DNA of 64,000 nt, taken from assembly GCF_900112425.1 (NCBI RefSeq), contig NZ_FOLP01000006.1:124001-188000 (forward strand), written 5' to 3'. Origin of the DNA: Variovorax sp. OK212. Lineage in GTDB: Bacteria > Pseudomonadota > Gammaproteobacteria > Burkholderiales > Burkholderiaceae_C. Below, in pieces: positions 42,087 to 51,284 of the stretch (position 1 is the first letter of the stretch; every line of letters begins with the position of its first letter). The notes beneath the pieces are model-generated. The model was not told where the DNA came from. It worked only from the letters and a program-made list of their open reading frames with translations, and did not search any database. Position numbers and translations under genes: made by a program.

Positions 42087-42284
42087 ATGACTCCACGTGC
42101 TTCCCGGTATGGCTTCGTCGCATCGGCCGCGGCCGGTCTCTTCCTGTGCCTGAGCCTCGCCGCCTGCGGTGGCGGCGGGGGTGGCGGCGGCGGCGTGCCG
42201 GTGCTGCCGCCCACCGGCACCACGCCTCCGCCCACGCAGCAGCCCGAGCAGCCGGCGGCCCCGGCGCTGAAGTGCGCGCCCTGA
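42087..42284 (+). CDS. Tiny Pro/Gly-rich lipoprotein
   Basis: A 65-residue lipoprotein: signal peptide with lipobox L-A-A-C (Cys27), nine consecutive Gly, then a Pro/Thr/Gln-rich tail ending A-L-K-C-A-P with a second Cys. It begins at an ATG preceded by AAGGAAA. No homologue family is recognisable, and a 65-residue lipoprotein may act as a spacer or anchor. It sits between the transporter and phospholipase genes in the same direction. Confidence 0.7.
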   Translation: MTPRASRYGFVASAAAGLFLCLSLAACGGGGGGGGGVPVLPPTGTTPPPTQQPEQPAAPALKCAP

Positions 42285-42358
42285 GCCGCGCGCTGCCTTC
42301 ATCGCCACGCCCTCCAGTTCCTTCGTCATTCGTTTTGTCCTCGCGTTGAAAGACTCCC

Positions 42359-44611
42359 ATGAACCCCACCAACCGTCGTGATTTCTTCCGCAAGTCGGCC
42401 GGCGCCGTCGGCGCGGCCTCGGCCCTCACCCTGCTGCCGCCCGCGATCCGCAATGCTCTCGCGGTCGAGGCCGCGGTCGACACCGGCACCATCCAGGACG
42501 TCAAGCACATCGTCATCCTGATGCAGGAGAACCGCAGCTTCGACCACTACTTCGGCACGCTGCGCGGCGTGCGCGGCTTCGGCGACCGCTTCCCGATTCC
42601 GCTGGCCAGCGGCAAGCCGGTGTTCTTCCAGCCCAACGCCACCGCCGGCGGCCCGGACATCCAGCCCTTTCGCCGCGACTCCACGATCGCCAACGCGCTG
42701 ATCGGCTCGGGCACGCCGCACAACTTCCCCGACATGCAAGGCGCATGGAACCAGGGAAAGATGGACCGCTGGATCCAGTTCAAGAACCAGGCGACGATGG
42801 GCTACTACCTGCGCGAGGACATTCCGTTCCAGTTCGCGCTGGCCGATGCCTTCACGGTCTGCGACGGCTACCACTGCTCGATCCTCACCGGCACCGACCC
42901 GAACCGCATCGTGTTCTGGTCGGGCTCCAACTTCAATCCGGAGCTGCGCAAGAAGGGCATCAACAGCACCGACACCGACTCCGAACCCGTCAACTCGCGC
43001 TGCTGGCCCAGCCCGTCGAACTGGGTCGCGGGCCGGGCGCAGCAGGCCGACGGCTCGGGCCAGACCGACCCGAGCACGAGCGCCTACAACTACAAGTACG
43101 TCAACAACGCCTTCAAGTGGGACACGCTGCCCGACGTGCTGCAGAAGGCCGGCATCAGCTGGCACATCTACCAGAACATGAACAACAACTGGACGGGCGC
43201 CATGAACGGCTGCCTGGCCTTCCAGAGCTTCCGCACCGCGCAGCCGGGCTCGCCCATCTATGAGCACGGCCTGACGGGCGGCCCGGCCACGGCCGACGGC
43301 GCCGTCAATTTCCTCGCGCAGCTCAAGCAGGACGTGATGAACGACACGCTGCCGCAGGTCTCGTGGGTGCTGCCCACGCAGGCCCTGGCCGAGCACCCGG
43401 GCAGCAGCGAAGGCGTGGCCGGCGCCGCCGACTTCATCTCCGACGTGCTGGGCGCGCTCACGTCCAACCCCGCGGTGTGGAGCAAGACCGCGCTCTTCGT
43501 GACCTTCGACGAGAACGACGGCTTCTTCGACCACCTGGCGATGCCCTCGGTGCCCTCGTACGACGCCAGCGGCAACCTGATGGGCAAGTCGACCGTGCCG
43601 CTGGACGGCGAGTATTTCGACGCCTCGGTGGGCAGCTACCTGAACGCCGCCGACACCACCAGCGGCAAGATCCGCCCCTGGGGCCTGAGCTCGCGCGTGC
43701 CGATGTACGTGGTGTCGCCGTGGAGCAAGGGCGGCTGGGTCAATTCGCAGGTGTTCGACCACACCTCGATGGGCATGTTCCTGGAGAAGCGCTTCGGCGT
43801 CACGGTGGACGCCGTCAGCCCGTGGCATCGTGCCGTGTGCGGCGACCTCACCTCGTGCTTCGACTTCGTGAGCCCGAACGACCCGGTGTTTCCCAAGCTG
43901 CCCGACATGAGCAACTTCGCGGCGATCAACGCGGCGCAGCGGCTGCTGCCCACGGCGCCCGTGACCACCGCGCCCGCCACGCCGCAGCCGCTGTACCAGG
44001 AGACCGGCTCGCGCTTTGCGCGCGCGCTGCCCTACGAGCTGCACACCAGCGCACGCGTCGAGCCGCGCGGCCTGCTGCAGCTGATCTTCGCGAACACCGG
44101 CACGCAGGGCGCCGTGTTCCACGTGTACGACACGCTGCACCTGGACCGCATTCCGCGCCGCTACACGGTGGAGGCCGGCAAGCAACTGTCGGACTACTGG
44201 AACGCCGGCGCCACCGACAGCGGCAAGTACGAGCTGTGGGTCTACAGCAGCAACGGCTTCGTGCGCTGCTTCAAGGGCGACGCGCTCGCCGCCGACACCG
44301 CGGCCTTCAAGCCCGAGGCGCAGGTCTGCTACGAGCCGGCCACCGGGCAGGTCTACCTGAAGGTGCACAACACCGGCACGGCGGCGGGCACGGTCACGGT
44401 GAAGTCCAACGCCTACCGCGGCGACGGCCCCTGGCCGCTCGACGTGGCGGCGGGCGACACCGGCACGCTGCACTGGAACCTGGACGACAGCGGCCACTGG
44501 TACGACTTCACCATGACCGGCGCCAGCACCGAGCGCCGCTTCTCGGGCCGCGTGGAAACGGGCAAGCCCGGCGTGAGCGACCCGGCGATGGCGCTGCACC
44601 TGAAGGCCTGA
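42359..44611 (+). CDS. Phosphocholine-specific phospholipase C, Tat-exported
   Basis: A 750-residue enzyme of the bacterial non-toxic/hemolytic PLC family, hydrolysing phosphatidylcholine to diacylglycerol and phosphocholine outside the cytoplasm. A twin-arginine signal is clear (N-R6-R7-D-F-F-R-K). The catalytic core begins with M-Q-E-N-R-S-F-D-H-Y-F-G (to residue 66); H-C-S-I-L-T-G-T-D-P-N-R and T-F-D-E-N-D-G-F-F-D-H are also family motifs. Two copies of the C-terminal beta domain follow (about 550-750). It lies after the phosphonate-type transporter, consistent with phosphorus scavenging from lipids. Confidence 0.94.
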   Translation: MNPTNRRDFFRKSAGAVGAASALTLLPPAIRNALAVEAAVDTGTIQDVKHIVILMQENRSFDHYFGTLRGVRGFGDRFPIPLASGKPVFFQPNATAGGPDIQPFRRDSTIANALIGSGTPHNFPDMQGAWNQGKMDRWIQFKNQATMGYYLREDIPFQFALADAFTVCDGYHCSILTGTDPNRIVFWSGSNFNPELRKKGINSTDTDSEPVNSRCWPSPSNWVAGRAQQADGSGQTDPSTSAYNYKYVNNAFKWDTLPDVLQKAGISWHIYQNMNNNWTGAMNGCLAFQSFRTAQPGSPIYEHGLTGGPATADGAVNFLAQLKQDVMNDTLPQVSWVLPTQALAEHPGSSEGVAGAADFISDVLGALTSNPAVWSKTALFVTFDENDGFFDHLAMPSVPSYDASGNLMGKSTVPLDGEYFDASVGSYLNAADTTSGKIRPWGLSSRVPMYVVSPWSKGGWVNSQVFDHTSMGMFLEKRFGVTVDAVSPWHRAVCGDLTSCFDFVSPNDPVFPKLPDMSNFAAINAAQRLLPTAPVTTAPATPQPLYQETGSRFARALPYELHTSARVEPRGLLQLIFANTGTQGAVFHVYDTLHLDRIPRRYTVEAGKQLSDYWNAGATDSGKYELWVYSSNGFVRCFKGDALAADTAAFKPEAQVCYEPATGQVYLKVHNTGTAAGTVTVKSNAYRGDGPWPLDVAAGDTGTLHWNLDDSGHWYDFTMTGASTERRFSGRVETGKPGVSDPAMALHLKA

Positions 44612-44640
44612 GCGCAGTCCATGTCACGCGCACGGACACC

Positions 44641-46395
44641 ATGAAGCACCACAAGCGCGCCGCGCGCGGCGCAGCCCTGCTCGGGCTGGCCGCCGCGCTC
44701 GGCGCGGGCACGGGCCTGGTCCAGGCCCAGACCACCACCTGGGACCCGGCGAAGTCGAACCTCGGCATCGGCACGGGCACCGGCAACACCGGCGTCACCG
44801 GCACCAACAACCAGGCGCTCGGTACCGGCACCGGCAACAACGTCAGCACCAATTTCAACCTTGCCATCGGCGATGGGGCGGGCGTGGGCGTGAGCGGCGG
44901 CAACGCCAACCAGGCCATCGGCTTCCAGGCCGGCGACAACGTCAAGGGCGGCTGGAACCAGGCGATCGGCCGCAGCGCGGGCGACAACGTCACCGGCGAT
45001 CACAACAACGCCATGGGTTTTCATGCCGGCAGCGGCGTGACGGGCTCCGACAACAACGCCATGGGCACCAACGCCGGCATGAACGTGGTCGGCAGCAGCA
45101 ACGTGAGCCTGGGCAACGGCGCGGGCAACAACGTCGGCACCAACTGGAACCTGGCCATCGGCGAGGGCGCGGGCACCAACGTGTCGGGCAAGAACGCCAA
45201 CCAGGCGATCGGCTACTACGCGGGCACCAACGTGGTCGGCGGCTGGAACCAGACCATGGGCCGCAGCGCCGGCGAGAACGTCACCGGCGACTACAACAAC
45301 TCGACCGGCTACGCCGCCGGCCAGTTCGTCACCGGCAACCGCAACGACGCGACCGGCAGCAACGCGGGCCAGCACGTCACCGGCTCCGACAACGAGGCCT
45401 ACGGCACCAACGCCGGCGGCAACGTGACGGGCAATGCCAACCAGGCCTACGGCAACGGCGCCGGCGCCAACGTGAGCGGCAGCAACAACATCGCCTCCGG
45501 CCAGGGCGCGGGCACGGGCGTGACCGGTTCGGGCAACCAGGCCACGGGCCTGATGGCCGGCGCGCAGGTCTCGGGCAACAACAACGTCGCGCTGGGGCAG
45601 GCGGCCGGCGGCGGCGTGCAGGGCAGCCAGAACCTGTCGTTCGGCAACGCGTCGGGGCAGGCCGTGACGGGCAACGGCAACCTGGGGCAGGGCAACGGCG
45701 CCGGCCAGCACGTGAACGGCGACGGCAACATCGCCATCGGCAACGACGCGGGCGTGTACGTGAACGCGAGCCAGAGCATCTCGCTGGGCACCGCGGCGCG
45801 CGCGAGCGCCGACAACGCGGTGGCGCTCGGCAGCAACGCCACGGCCGCGCACGCCAACAGCGTCGCGCTGGGCGCGGGCAGCACGACCACGCGCGGCGCG
45901 CAGGCCGCGTACACGGCGGTCGGGCTGGCGGGCGTGCAGTCGTCGGTGGGCGAGGTGGCGCTGGGCAACCGGCAGCTCACGGGCGTGGCGCCCGGCAGCG
46001 CGGCCACCGACGCCACCAACGTCGGCCAGGTGCAGGGCATGGTGAAGGACGGCGTGGCCTCGGCCAATGCCTACACCGACACCGTGGCCGCGCAGGGCCT
46101 GCCGCTGGGCAAGGCCTACACCGACATCACGGCCGGCCGGCTGCAGGGCCAGATCGACGACAACGCACGCCGCGCCTACGCCGGCATCGCGGGCGTTGCC
46201 GCCATGGAAGCCGCGCCGATGGTGCCGGGCAAGCTCAGCTATGCCGTGGGCCTGGGCAACTACCGCAGCGAAAGCGCGCTGGGCGGCTCGCTGCGCCACA
46301 CCTCGCAGGACGGCCGCTACAGCGTGACGCTGGGCATGGGCGCGACCAGCTCGGGCGTGGTGACGCGGGTGGCGCTGACGGGCGTGTTCGACTGA
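44641..46395 (+). CDS. YadA-like trimeric autotransporter with 16-residue head repeats
   Basis: A 584-residue protein: signal peptide (cleaved near V-Q-A-Q, residue 30), then about 20 head repeats of 16 residues with pattern (A)-x-G-x-x-A-G-x-x-V-x-G-x-x-N-x (about 50-375), then three 14-residue YadA-type head repeats (A-L-G-S-N-A-T ... H-A-N-S-V), a short neck/stalk (N-V-G-Q-V-Q), and a C-terminal YadA anchor (about 515-584, R-R-A-Y-A-G-I-A-G-V-A-A-M-E). The last residues are V-F-D rather than an aromatic end. The start is 29 bp after the phospholipase stop. It would be a surface-anchored trimer, probably an adhesin. Confidence 0.88.
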   Translation: MKHHKRAARGAALLGLAAALGAGTGLVQAQTTTWDPAKSNLGIGTGTGNTGVTGTNNQALGTGTGNNVSTNFNLAIGDGAGVGVSGGNANQAIGFQAGDNVKGGWNQAIGRSAGDNVTGDHNNAMGFHAGSGVTGSDNNAMGTNAGMNVVGSSNVSLGNGAGNNVGTNWNLAIGEGAGTNVSGKNANQAIGYYAGTNVVGGWNQTMGRSAGENVTGDYNNSTGYAAGQFVTGNRNDATGSNAGQHVTGSDNEAYGTNAGGNVTGNANQAYGNGAGANVSGSNNIASGQGAGTGVTGSGNQATGLMAGAQVSGNNNVALGQAAGGGVQGSQNLSFGNASGQAVTGNGNLGQGNGAGQHVNGDGNIAIGNDAGVYVNASQSISLGTAARASADNAVALGSNATAAHANSVALGAGSTTTRGAQAAYTAVGLAGVQSSVGEVALGNRQLTGVAPGSAATDATNVGQVQGMVKDGVASANAYTDTVAAQGLPLGKAYTDITAGRLQGQIDDNARRAYAGIAGVAAMEAAPMVPGKLSYAVGLGNYRSESALGGSLRHTSQDGRYSVTLGMGATSSGVVTRVALTGVFD

Positions 46396-46438
46396 AGCTG
46401 TGGCATGTGTGCCGGACGCGCTGGACGGGTCGGCATCT

Positions 46439-48712
46439 TCACTCGCGCGTCAGCACGAAGTGCCTGCGGATGCCGCCCACGGCCGAGGGCGCGACCCACA
46501 GGTCGAACTCGCCGGGCTCCACCACCGGCTTCATGTCGCGGCCGATGAACTGCAGGTCTTCGGCCGTGAGCGTGAACTCGACCTGTTCCGATGCGCCCGG
46601 CGCGATGCTCAGCTTGCGAAAGCCCTTGAGCTCGCGCACCGGCCGCGTCACGCTCGCCGCGCGCTCGGCAATGTAGAGCTGCACCACTTCCTCGGCGTCG
46701 CGCTGGCCGGTGTTGGTGACGGTGGCGCGCACGCGCAGCGTGCCGGCCAGCGGCATGCGCTCGCTGCTGAGCTCGACGTTGTCGTAGCGCACCGGCGAAT
46801 AGCCCAGGCCGAAGCCGAAGGGGTAGAGCGCTTCGTTCGTCGCGTCGATGAAGCGCGCCTTGAAGGCCGTCTCGGGCGCGTTGGCCGGCGTGGGCCGGCC
46901 GGTGCGCTTGTGGCCGTAGTAGTAGGGCACCTGGCCTGCGGTCTGCGGAAAGCTCACGGGCAGGCGGCCCGAAGGGTTGAAGTCGCCGAACAGCACGTCG
47001 GCGATGGCGTGGCCGGTCTGCACGCCGAGGAACCAGGTGACGAGGATGGCGCGCGCATCGCGCACCGCGCCCTTCAGCGCCATGGCGCGGCCGTTGCTAA
47101 GCAGCACCACCACCGGCTTGCCGGTGGCGGCCACGGCCTCGGCCAGGTCCTGCTGGGCCTGCGGAATGCCGATGTCGCTGCGCGAGCGCGCCTCGCCCGA
47201 CATCTTCTGGCTCTCGCCGATGGCCAGCAGCACCACGTCGGCGTCTTTGGCGGCGGCCACCGCGGCGTCGATGCCGCCGGGCAGCGCGCTCTCGATGCCC
47301 GAGCCGCGCACCACGTTCACCGACGAGCCCGGGCCGAGCGCGGCGCGCAGGCCCTGGTCGATGCCCACCGGCGCCGACTGGCCCGGGAACAGGCTCCAGG
47401 CGCCCATCAGGTCGATGGTGCCCTCGGCGAACGGGCCGACCAGCGCGATCTTCGTGCCGGCCTTGGGCAGCGGCAGCAGCATGCGGTCGTTCTTCAGCAT
47501 CACGATGGAGCGGCGCGCGTCCTCGCGGGCCAGCGCGATGAACTCGGGGTTCTCCACGCGCTGCGCGGCGGGCGGGCCGTCAAGCCCGCGCATCGGGTCG
47601 TCGAACAGGCCGAGCCGCTGCTTCACGTAGAGCACGCGTCGCACCGCTTCGTCCAGCCGCGCCATCGGCACCTCGCCCGAGGCCACGAGGTCGGGCAGGT
47701 AGCGCATGTACATGCCGCTCTGCATGCTCACGTCGGTGCCGGCCATGAAGGCCTGCTTGGCGGCCTCGCGCGGGTTGGCGGCATAGCCGTGCTCCACCAG
47801 TTCTTCGTCGGCGGTGTAGTCGGACACCACGAAGCCCTTGAACTTCCACTCGTCGCGCAGCACGCCGGTGAGCAGTGCGGGGTTGGCGGTGGAGGGCACG
47901 CCGCCGATCTCGTTGAAGGCGCTCATGACCGACAGCGCACCCGCGTCCAGCGCGGCGCGAAACGGCGGCAGGTAGACCTCGCGCAGGGTGCGCTCGGAGA
48001 TGTCGCTCACGTTGTAGTCCAGCCCGCCTTCGGCCGCGCCGTAGGCCGCGAAGTGCTTGGGCGTGGCCAGCATGGCGTCGGCGCGCGAGAGGTCGGGGCC
48101 CTGGAAGCCGCGCACGCGCGCGGCGGCGAACTGCCTGGCCAGGTACACGTCTTCGCCCACGCCTTCGAGCCCGCGGCCCCAGCGCGCGTCGCGCGCGATG
48201 TCGACCATGGGCGCGAAGGTCCAGCGAAAGCCGTCGGCCGTGGCCTCGACCGCCGCCGCGCGCGTGGTGCGCTCGGCCAGCGCGGGCTCCCAGCTCGAGG
48301 CCTCGGCCAGCGGCATCGGGAACATGGTGCGAAAGCCGTGGATCACGTCGGCGCCGAAGATCAGCGGAATGCCCAGGCGCGACTCGTTCACCGCGATCTG
48401 CTGCAGCCGGCGCTTGCCTTCGAGGCCGGCGTTGTTGAAAAGGCCCGTGAGGCGCCCGGCGCGCACGTCGGCGGTTTCCTGCTGCGCGTTGCGCCAGCCG
48501 GCCTGCGGGTTGTTGGGCGTCTCGATGTCGGCGGGGCCGTACAGGCTGAGCTGGCCGGCTTTCTCCTGCACCGTCATGCGGGCGATCAGGGCCTCGATGC
48601 GGTCTTCGGGCGTCTGCGCGGCCGCGGGCGGCAGGAGGGAGGCGAGGAGGAGGAAGGCGGCGCAGGCGGGAGCGAAAAAGGACGCCAGGGAGCGCGGGGT
48701 TCGAACATGCAT
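46439..48712 (-). CDS. bglX: Glycoside hydrolase family 3 beta-glucosidase, BglX-like
   Basis: A 757-residue periplasmic enzyme of GH3: signal peptide (cleaved near A-A-A-Q), (alpha/beta)8 domain with nucleophile Asp298 in G-F-V-V-S-D-Y, alpha/beta sandwich domain, and a C-terminal fibronectin-III-like domain (R-V-R-A-T-V-T-N-T-G). It hydrolyses terminal beta-glucosides such as cello-oligosaccharides; specificity cannot be read. The length matches E. coli BglX. No regulator is adjacent. Confidence 0.93.
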   Translation of the reverse strand: MHVRTPRSLASFFAPACAAFLLLASLLPPAAAQTPEDRIEALIARMTVQEKAGQLSLYGPADIETPNNPQAGWRNAQQETADVRAGRLTGLFNNAGLEGKRRLQQIAVNESRLGIPLIFGADVIHGFRTMFPMPLAEASSWEPALAERTTRAAAVEATADGFRWTFAPMVDIARDARWGRGLEGVGEDVYLARQFAAARVRGFQGPDLSRADAMLATPKHFAAYGAAEGGLDYNVSDISERTLREVYLPPFRAALDAGALSVMSAFNEIGGVPSTANPALLTGVLRDEWKFKGFVVSDYTADEELVEHGYAANPREAAKQAFMAGTDVSMQSGMYMRYLPDLVASGEVPMARLDEAVRRVLYVKQRLGLFDDPMRGLDGPPAAQRVENPEFIALAREDARRSIVMLKNDRMLLPLPKAGTKIALVGPFAEGTIDLMGAWSLFPGQSAPVGIDQGLRAALGPGSSVNVVRGSGIESALPGGIDAAVAAAKDADVVLLAIGESQKMSGEARSRSDIGIPQAQQDLAEAVAATGKPVVVLLSNGRAMALKGAVRDARAILVTWFLGVQTGHAIADVLFGDFNPSGRLPVSFPQTAGQVPYYYGHKRTGRPTPANAPETAFKARFIDATNEALYPFGFGLGYSPVRYDNVELSSERMPLAGTLRVRATVTNTGQRDAEEVVQLYIAERAASVTRPVRELKGFRKLSIAPGASEQVEFTLTAEDLQFIGRDMKPVVEPGEFDLWVAPSAVGGIRRHFVLTRE

Positions 48713-48826
48713 GGCCGCCTATTCTCCAGATATGGCAAACGCCCCGGTTCGGCGGGTTACCGCGCGTGCCGTAGGCGTTCGCCGATAGCTTGCCACGTGC
48801 AGCCCGCGGAGCTGTTTCGCCGCTCG

Positions 48827-49705
48827 TTATTGCGCGGTCGCGGCCCCGGGCGCCGGCCGCCGCAGCAGCGCCCAGCCGAAGAGCGGCGCGGTGACGTACA
48901 TCACCACCGAGTAGATCGCCGCCGGCAGCGCCAGCGGAAAGCTGCCCAGCACGCTCACCGCGATGAAGATGGCGAGCGTGGAGTTGTGGATGCCGATCTC
49001 GTAGCTGATGGCGGTGGCCAGCGGCTTGTCGAGGCCGGCGGCGCGGCTCAGGTAGTAGCCCGCGAACAGGCTCACGAGGTTGAACAGCACCACGGCCGGG
49101 CCGATCTGGGCGAAGGCGGCGGTGAGCGTGCTGAACTCGTTGGCGATGGCCAGCACCGTGACCACCGCGAGCACCACGCCGCTGAAGATCTTGGTCGGCT
49201 TTTCCATGCGCGCCGCGAAGGCGGGCCGGCGCGAGGCCACGAACATGCCGAGCGCCACCGGCACCAGCACGATGGCGATCACCTCCACCAGCTTGCGCGT
49301 CTGCAGCGGCACCACCTGGCCGCCTTCCGCGAAATGGCCGATGGCCCAGTTGGCGATGAGCGGCAGCGTGACGATCGACAGCAGCGTGTTCACGGCCGTG
49401 AGCGAGATGTTCATGGCCACGTTGCCGCCGAACAGGTGCGAGAACAGGTTGGCAGAAATGCCGCCGGGCGAGGCCGCCAGCAGCATGAGCCCGACGGCGA
49501 ACACCGGCGGCAGGCCGAAGCCCACGACGATCGCGTAGCACGCGAGCGGCAGCCCGGCGACCTGCAGCACGAGCGCCAGCGTGACCGCCTTCGGGTGCTT
49601 GAAGAGCCGCCTGAAGTCGGCGGGCGAGAGCGAAAGCCCCAGCCCGAACATGACGAGCGCGAGCGCGCCGAACAGGAAGCGCGTGACGATGACGGTGGCG
49701 TCCAT
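48827..49705 (-). CDS. Bile acid:sodium symporter family transporter
   Basis: A 292-residue membrane protein with nine or ten helices of the BASS/SBF family. Motifs include P-A-D-F-R-R-L-F, A-A-S-P-G-G-I-S-A-N and, in the second half, E-I-G-I-H-N-S-T-L-A, the typical crossing-helix segments. Bacterial members carry organic anions such as pantoate, bile acids or keto acids with sodium; the substrate is unknown. It stands between unrelated genes, 121 bp beyond the aldolase gene. Confidence 0.9.
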   Translation of the reverse strand: MDATVIVTRFLFGALALVMFGLGLSLSPADFRRLFKHPKAVTLALVLQVAGLPLACYAIVVGFGLPPVFAVGLMLLAASPGGISANLFSHLFGGNVAMNISLTAVNTLLSIVTLPLIANWAIGHFAEGGQVVPLQTRKLVEVIAIVLVPVALGMFVASRRPAFAARMEKPTKIFSGVVLAVVTVLAIANEFSTLTAAFAQIGPAVVLFNLVSLFAGYYLSRAAGLDKPLATAISYEIGIHNSTLAIFIAVSVLGSFPLALPAAIYSVVMYVTAPLFGWALLRRPAPGAATAQ

Positions 49706-49748
49706 GGGGGTGTGTCTCCTCGGGGAATCTTGTGCTTGTTCTCGGTTG

Positions 49749-49791
49749 AAAAAACGGCCGCCAGCACCTGTCGCGCAGGCACTGGCAGCCG
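49749..49791 (-). terminator. Intrinsic terminator of the HD-aldolase operon
   Basis: On the minus strand, CGGCTGCCAGTGCCTG-CGCGA-CAGGTGCTGGCGGCCG forms a 16-bp stem with a few mismatches, followed by TTTTTT. It lies 36 bp after the aldolase stop codon. Confidence 0.8.
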
Positions 49792-49826
49792 TGGAAAACG
49801 GGCGACCCCGGAGGGTCTCCGGTGTC

Positions 49827-50594
49827 TTACTGCTTGTAGCTGTCGTCGACGCGGTCGAGCTTGCGGATCAGCGAAGGCCACACGAACATGCCGCCGAGGC
49901 CGCCGCTCTGCACCTTCATCGCCTGGCCTACGCCGTCGATGATCTTCGGGTTCACGTGGGTGAGCTCGCCGCCGCCCGATTGCGCCGCGATCTGGATCTG
50001 GCAGGTGTTCTCGAAGGTGTACATCGACAGGAAGGCGTCGGCAATGGTCTTGCCGCAGGTCAGCAAGCCGTGGTTGCGCAGCATGAGGAAGTTGGCATGG
50101 CCCATGTCGGCCTGCAGGCGGGGCTTCTCGTCGTCGCGGAAGGCCACGCCTTCGTAGTCGTGGTAGGCCAGCGAGGCCAGCACGAAGGTCGACTGCTGGC
50201 TGATGGGCAGCACGCCGTTCTTCTGCGCGCTGACCGCGATGCCGGCCTTGGTGTGGGTGTGCAGCACGCACTGGATGTCTTCGCGCGCGGCATGCACCGC
50301 GCTGTGGATCACGAAGCCCGCCGGGTTCACCGGGTAGGGCGAGTCGATGACCTTGTTGCACTGCTGATCGACCTTCACCAGGCTGGACGCGGTGATCTCG
50401 TCGAACATCAGGCCGTAGGGGTTGATCAGGAAGTGGTGCTCGGGGCCGGGCACGCGCGCGCTGATGTGCGTGAAGACCAGGTCGCTCCAGCCGTACAGCG
50501 CCACCAGGCGGTAGCAGGCGGCGAGGTCGACGCGAAGCTGCCATTCCTCGGCGGAGACGAGCTTCTGGATTTCGGGTTGGGAGAAGGCGTTCAT
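49827..50594 (-). CDS. Class II aldolase/adducin family protein
   Basis: A 255-residue metal-dependent aldolase-family protein. The zinc-binding set includes His112 and His114 in L-H-T-H-T-K and His175 in R-N-H-G-L-L, with Glu66 in F-D-E-I-T as catalytic acid, so it looks active. Such enzymes cleave phosphorylated or plain hydroxy-keto compounds. It is 25 bp after the HD-domain gene on the same strand and ends in a clear terminator, so the two form an operon. Confidence 0.9.
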   Translation of the reverse strand: MNAFSQPEIQKLVSAEEWQLRVDLAACYRLVALYGWSDLVFTHISARVPGPEHHFLINPYGLMFDEITASSLVKVDQQCNKVIDSPYPVNPAGFVIHSAVHAAREDIQCVLHTHTKAGIAVSAQKNGVLPISQQSTFVLASLAYHDYEGVAFRDDEKPRLQADMGHANFLMLRNHGLLTCGKTIADAFLSMYTFENTCQIQIAAQSGGGELTHVNPKIIDGVGQAMKVQSGGLGGMFVWPSLIRKLDRVDDSYKQ

Positions 50595-50619
50595 GGGGGT
50601 GTCCTTTTTGTGGGATGTG

Positions 50620-51210
50620 TCAGGCGGCGGCGGGCTCGGTGAGCGCGGCCTTGTAGATGCTCTGCCTGGGCTGGGCCATCACGCGGCGCAGCATCGGTTC
50701 GAATTCGCCGATGGGCAGGGTCTCGGCCTTGGGGTCGAAGGCGGGGTTGTCGTACAGCGCGCAGAACTCGGCCGTGTGCGCGTAGTGCGGGTGGTCCTTG
50801 AAGTTGTCGCGCATGTCGCGGTCCAGCCCGATGTGGTGAAAGAAGTAGTGGCCCTGGAAGATGCCGTGGTGCTGCACCATCCAGTGGTTGGCCTCGCTCA
50901 CGAAGGGCTTGAGGATGGCCGCGGCGATGTCGGGGTGGTTGAAGCTGCCGAGCGTGTCGCCGATGTCGTGCAGCAGGGCGCACACCACGTATTCGTCGTC
51001 GCGGCCGTCGCGCAGGGCGCGCGTGGCGGTCTGCAGCGAGTGGGTGTAGCGGTCGACCGGAAAGCCGCCGTAGTCGCCTTCGAGGATCTGCAGGTGCTTG
51101 ATCACGCGCGCGGGCAGGCCGCCCGTGAACTGCATGAACTCGCCGCCGATCAGTTGCCAGTCTTCGCGCGTGCTTTCCTGCATGCTCTTGAAACTTGCCC
51201 GTGCATTCAT
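50620..51210 (-). CDS. HD-domain protein, possible diiron oxygenase (PhnZ/MIOX-like)
   Basis: A 196-residue HD-superfamily protein. The metal ligands read His57 (Y-T-H-S-L), His81-Asp82 (L-L-H-D-I-G-D), His92, His114/115 and a late Asp (about Asp154 in Y-D-N-P-A-F-D). That ligand set, short length and lack of a partner domain are closer to PhnZ/MIOX-type mixed-valent diiron oxygenases than to nucleotide phosphohydrolases, but this is inference. The start at 51210 is chosen; the frame is open to 51501. First gene of the operon with the class II aldolase. Confidence 0.8.
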   Translation of the reverse strand: MNARASFKSMQESTREDWQLIGGEFMQFTGGLPARVIKHLQILEGDYGGFPVDRYTHSLQTATRALRDGRDDEYVVCALLHDIGDTLGSFNHPDIAAAILKPFVSEANHWMVQHHGIFQGHYFFHHIGLDRDMRDNFKDHPHYAHTAEFCALYDNPAFDPKAETLPIGEFEPMLRRVMAQPRQSIYKAALTEPAAA

Positions 51211-51284
51211 CGTGAGGGTCTCCGTCTTTTCTTGCGGGGTGTCGTGTGGTGTGGGCCACTGTATGCCTGCGCTTGACGCTGAAC

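Noticed and set aside
44641..45780. Repeated DNA units that could look like CRISPR
   Set aside because: The repeats have a 48-bp period, stay in one coding frame and encode autotransporter head repeats; there are no spacers or cas genes.
46400..49942. 1180-residue plus-strand open frame
   Set aside because: It is antisense to the beta-glucosidase and symporter genes and low in complexity, a typical high-GC shadow.
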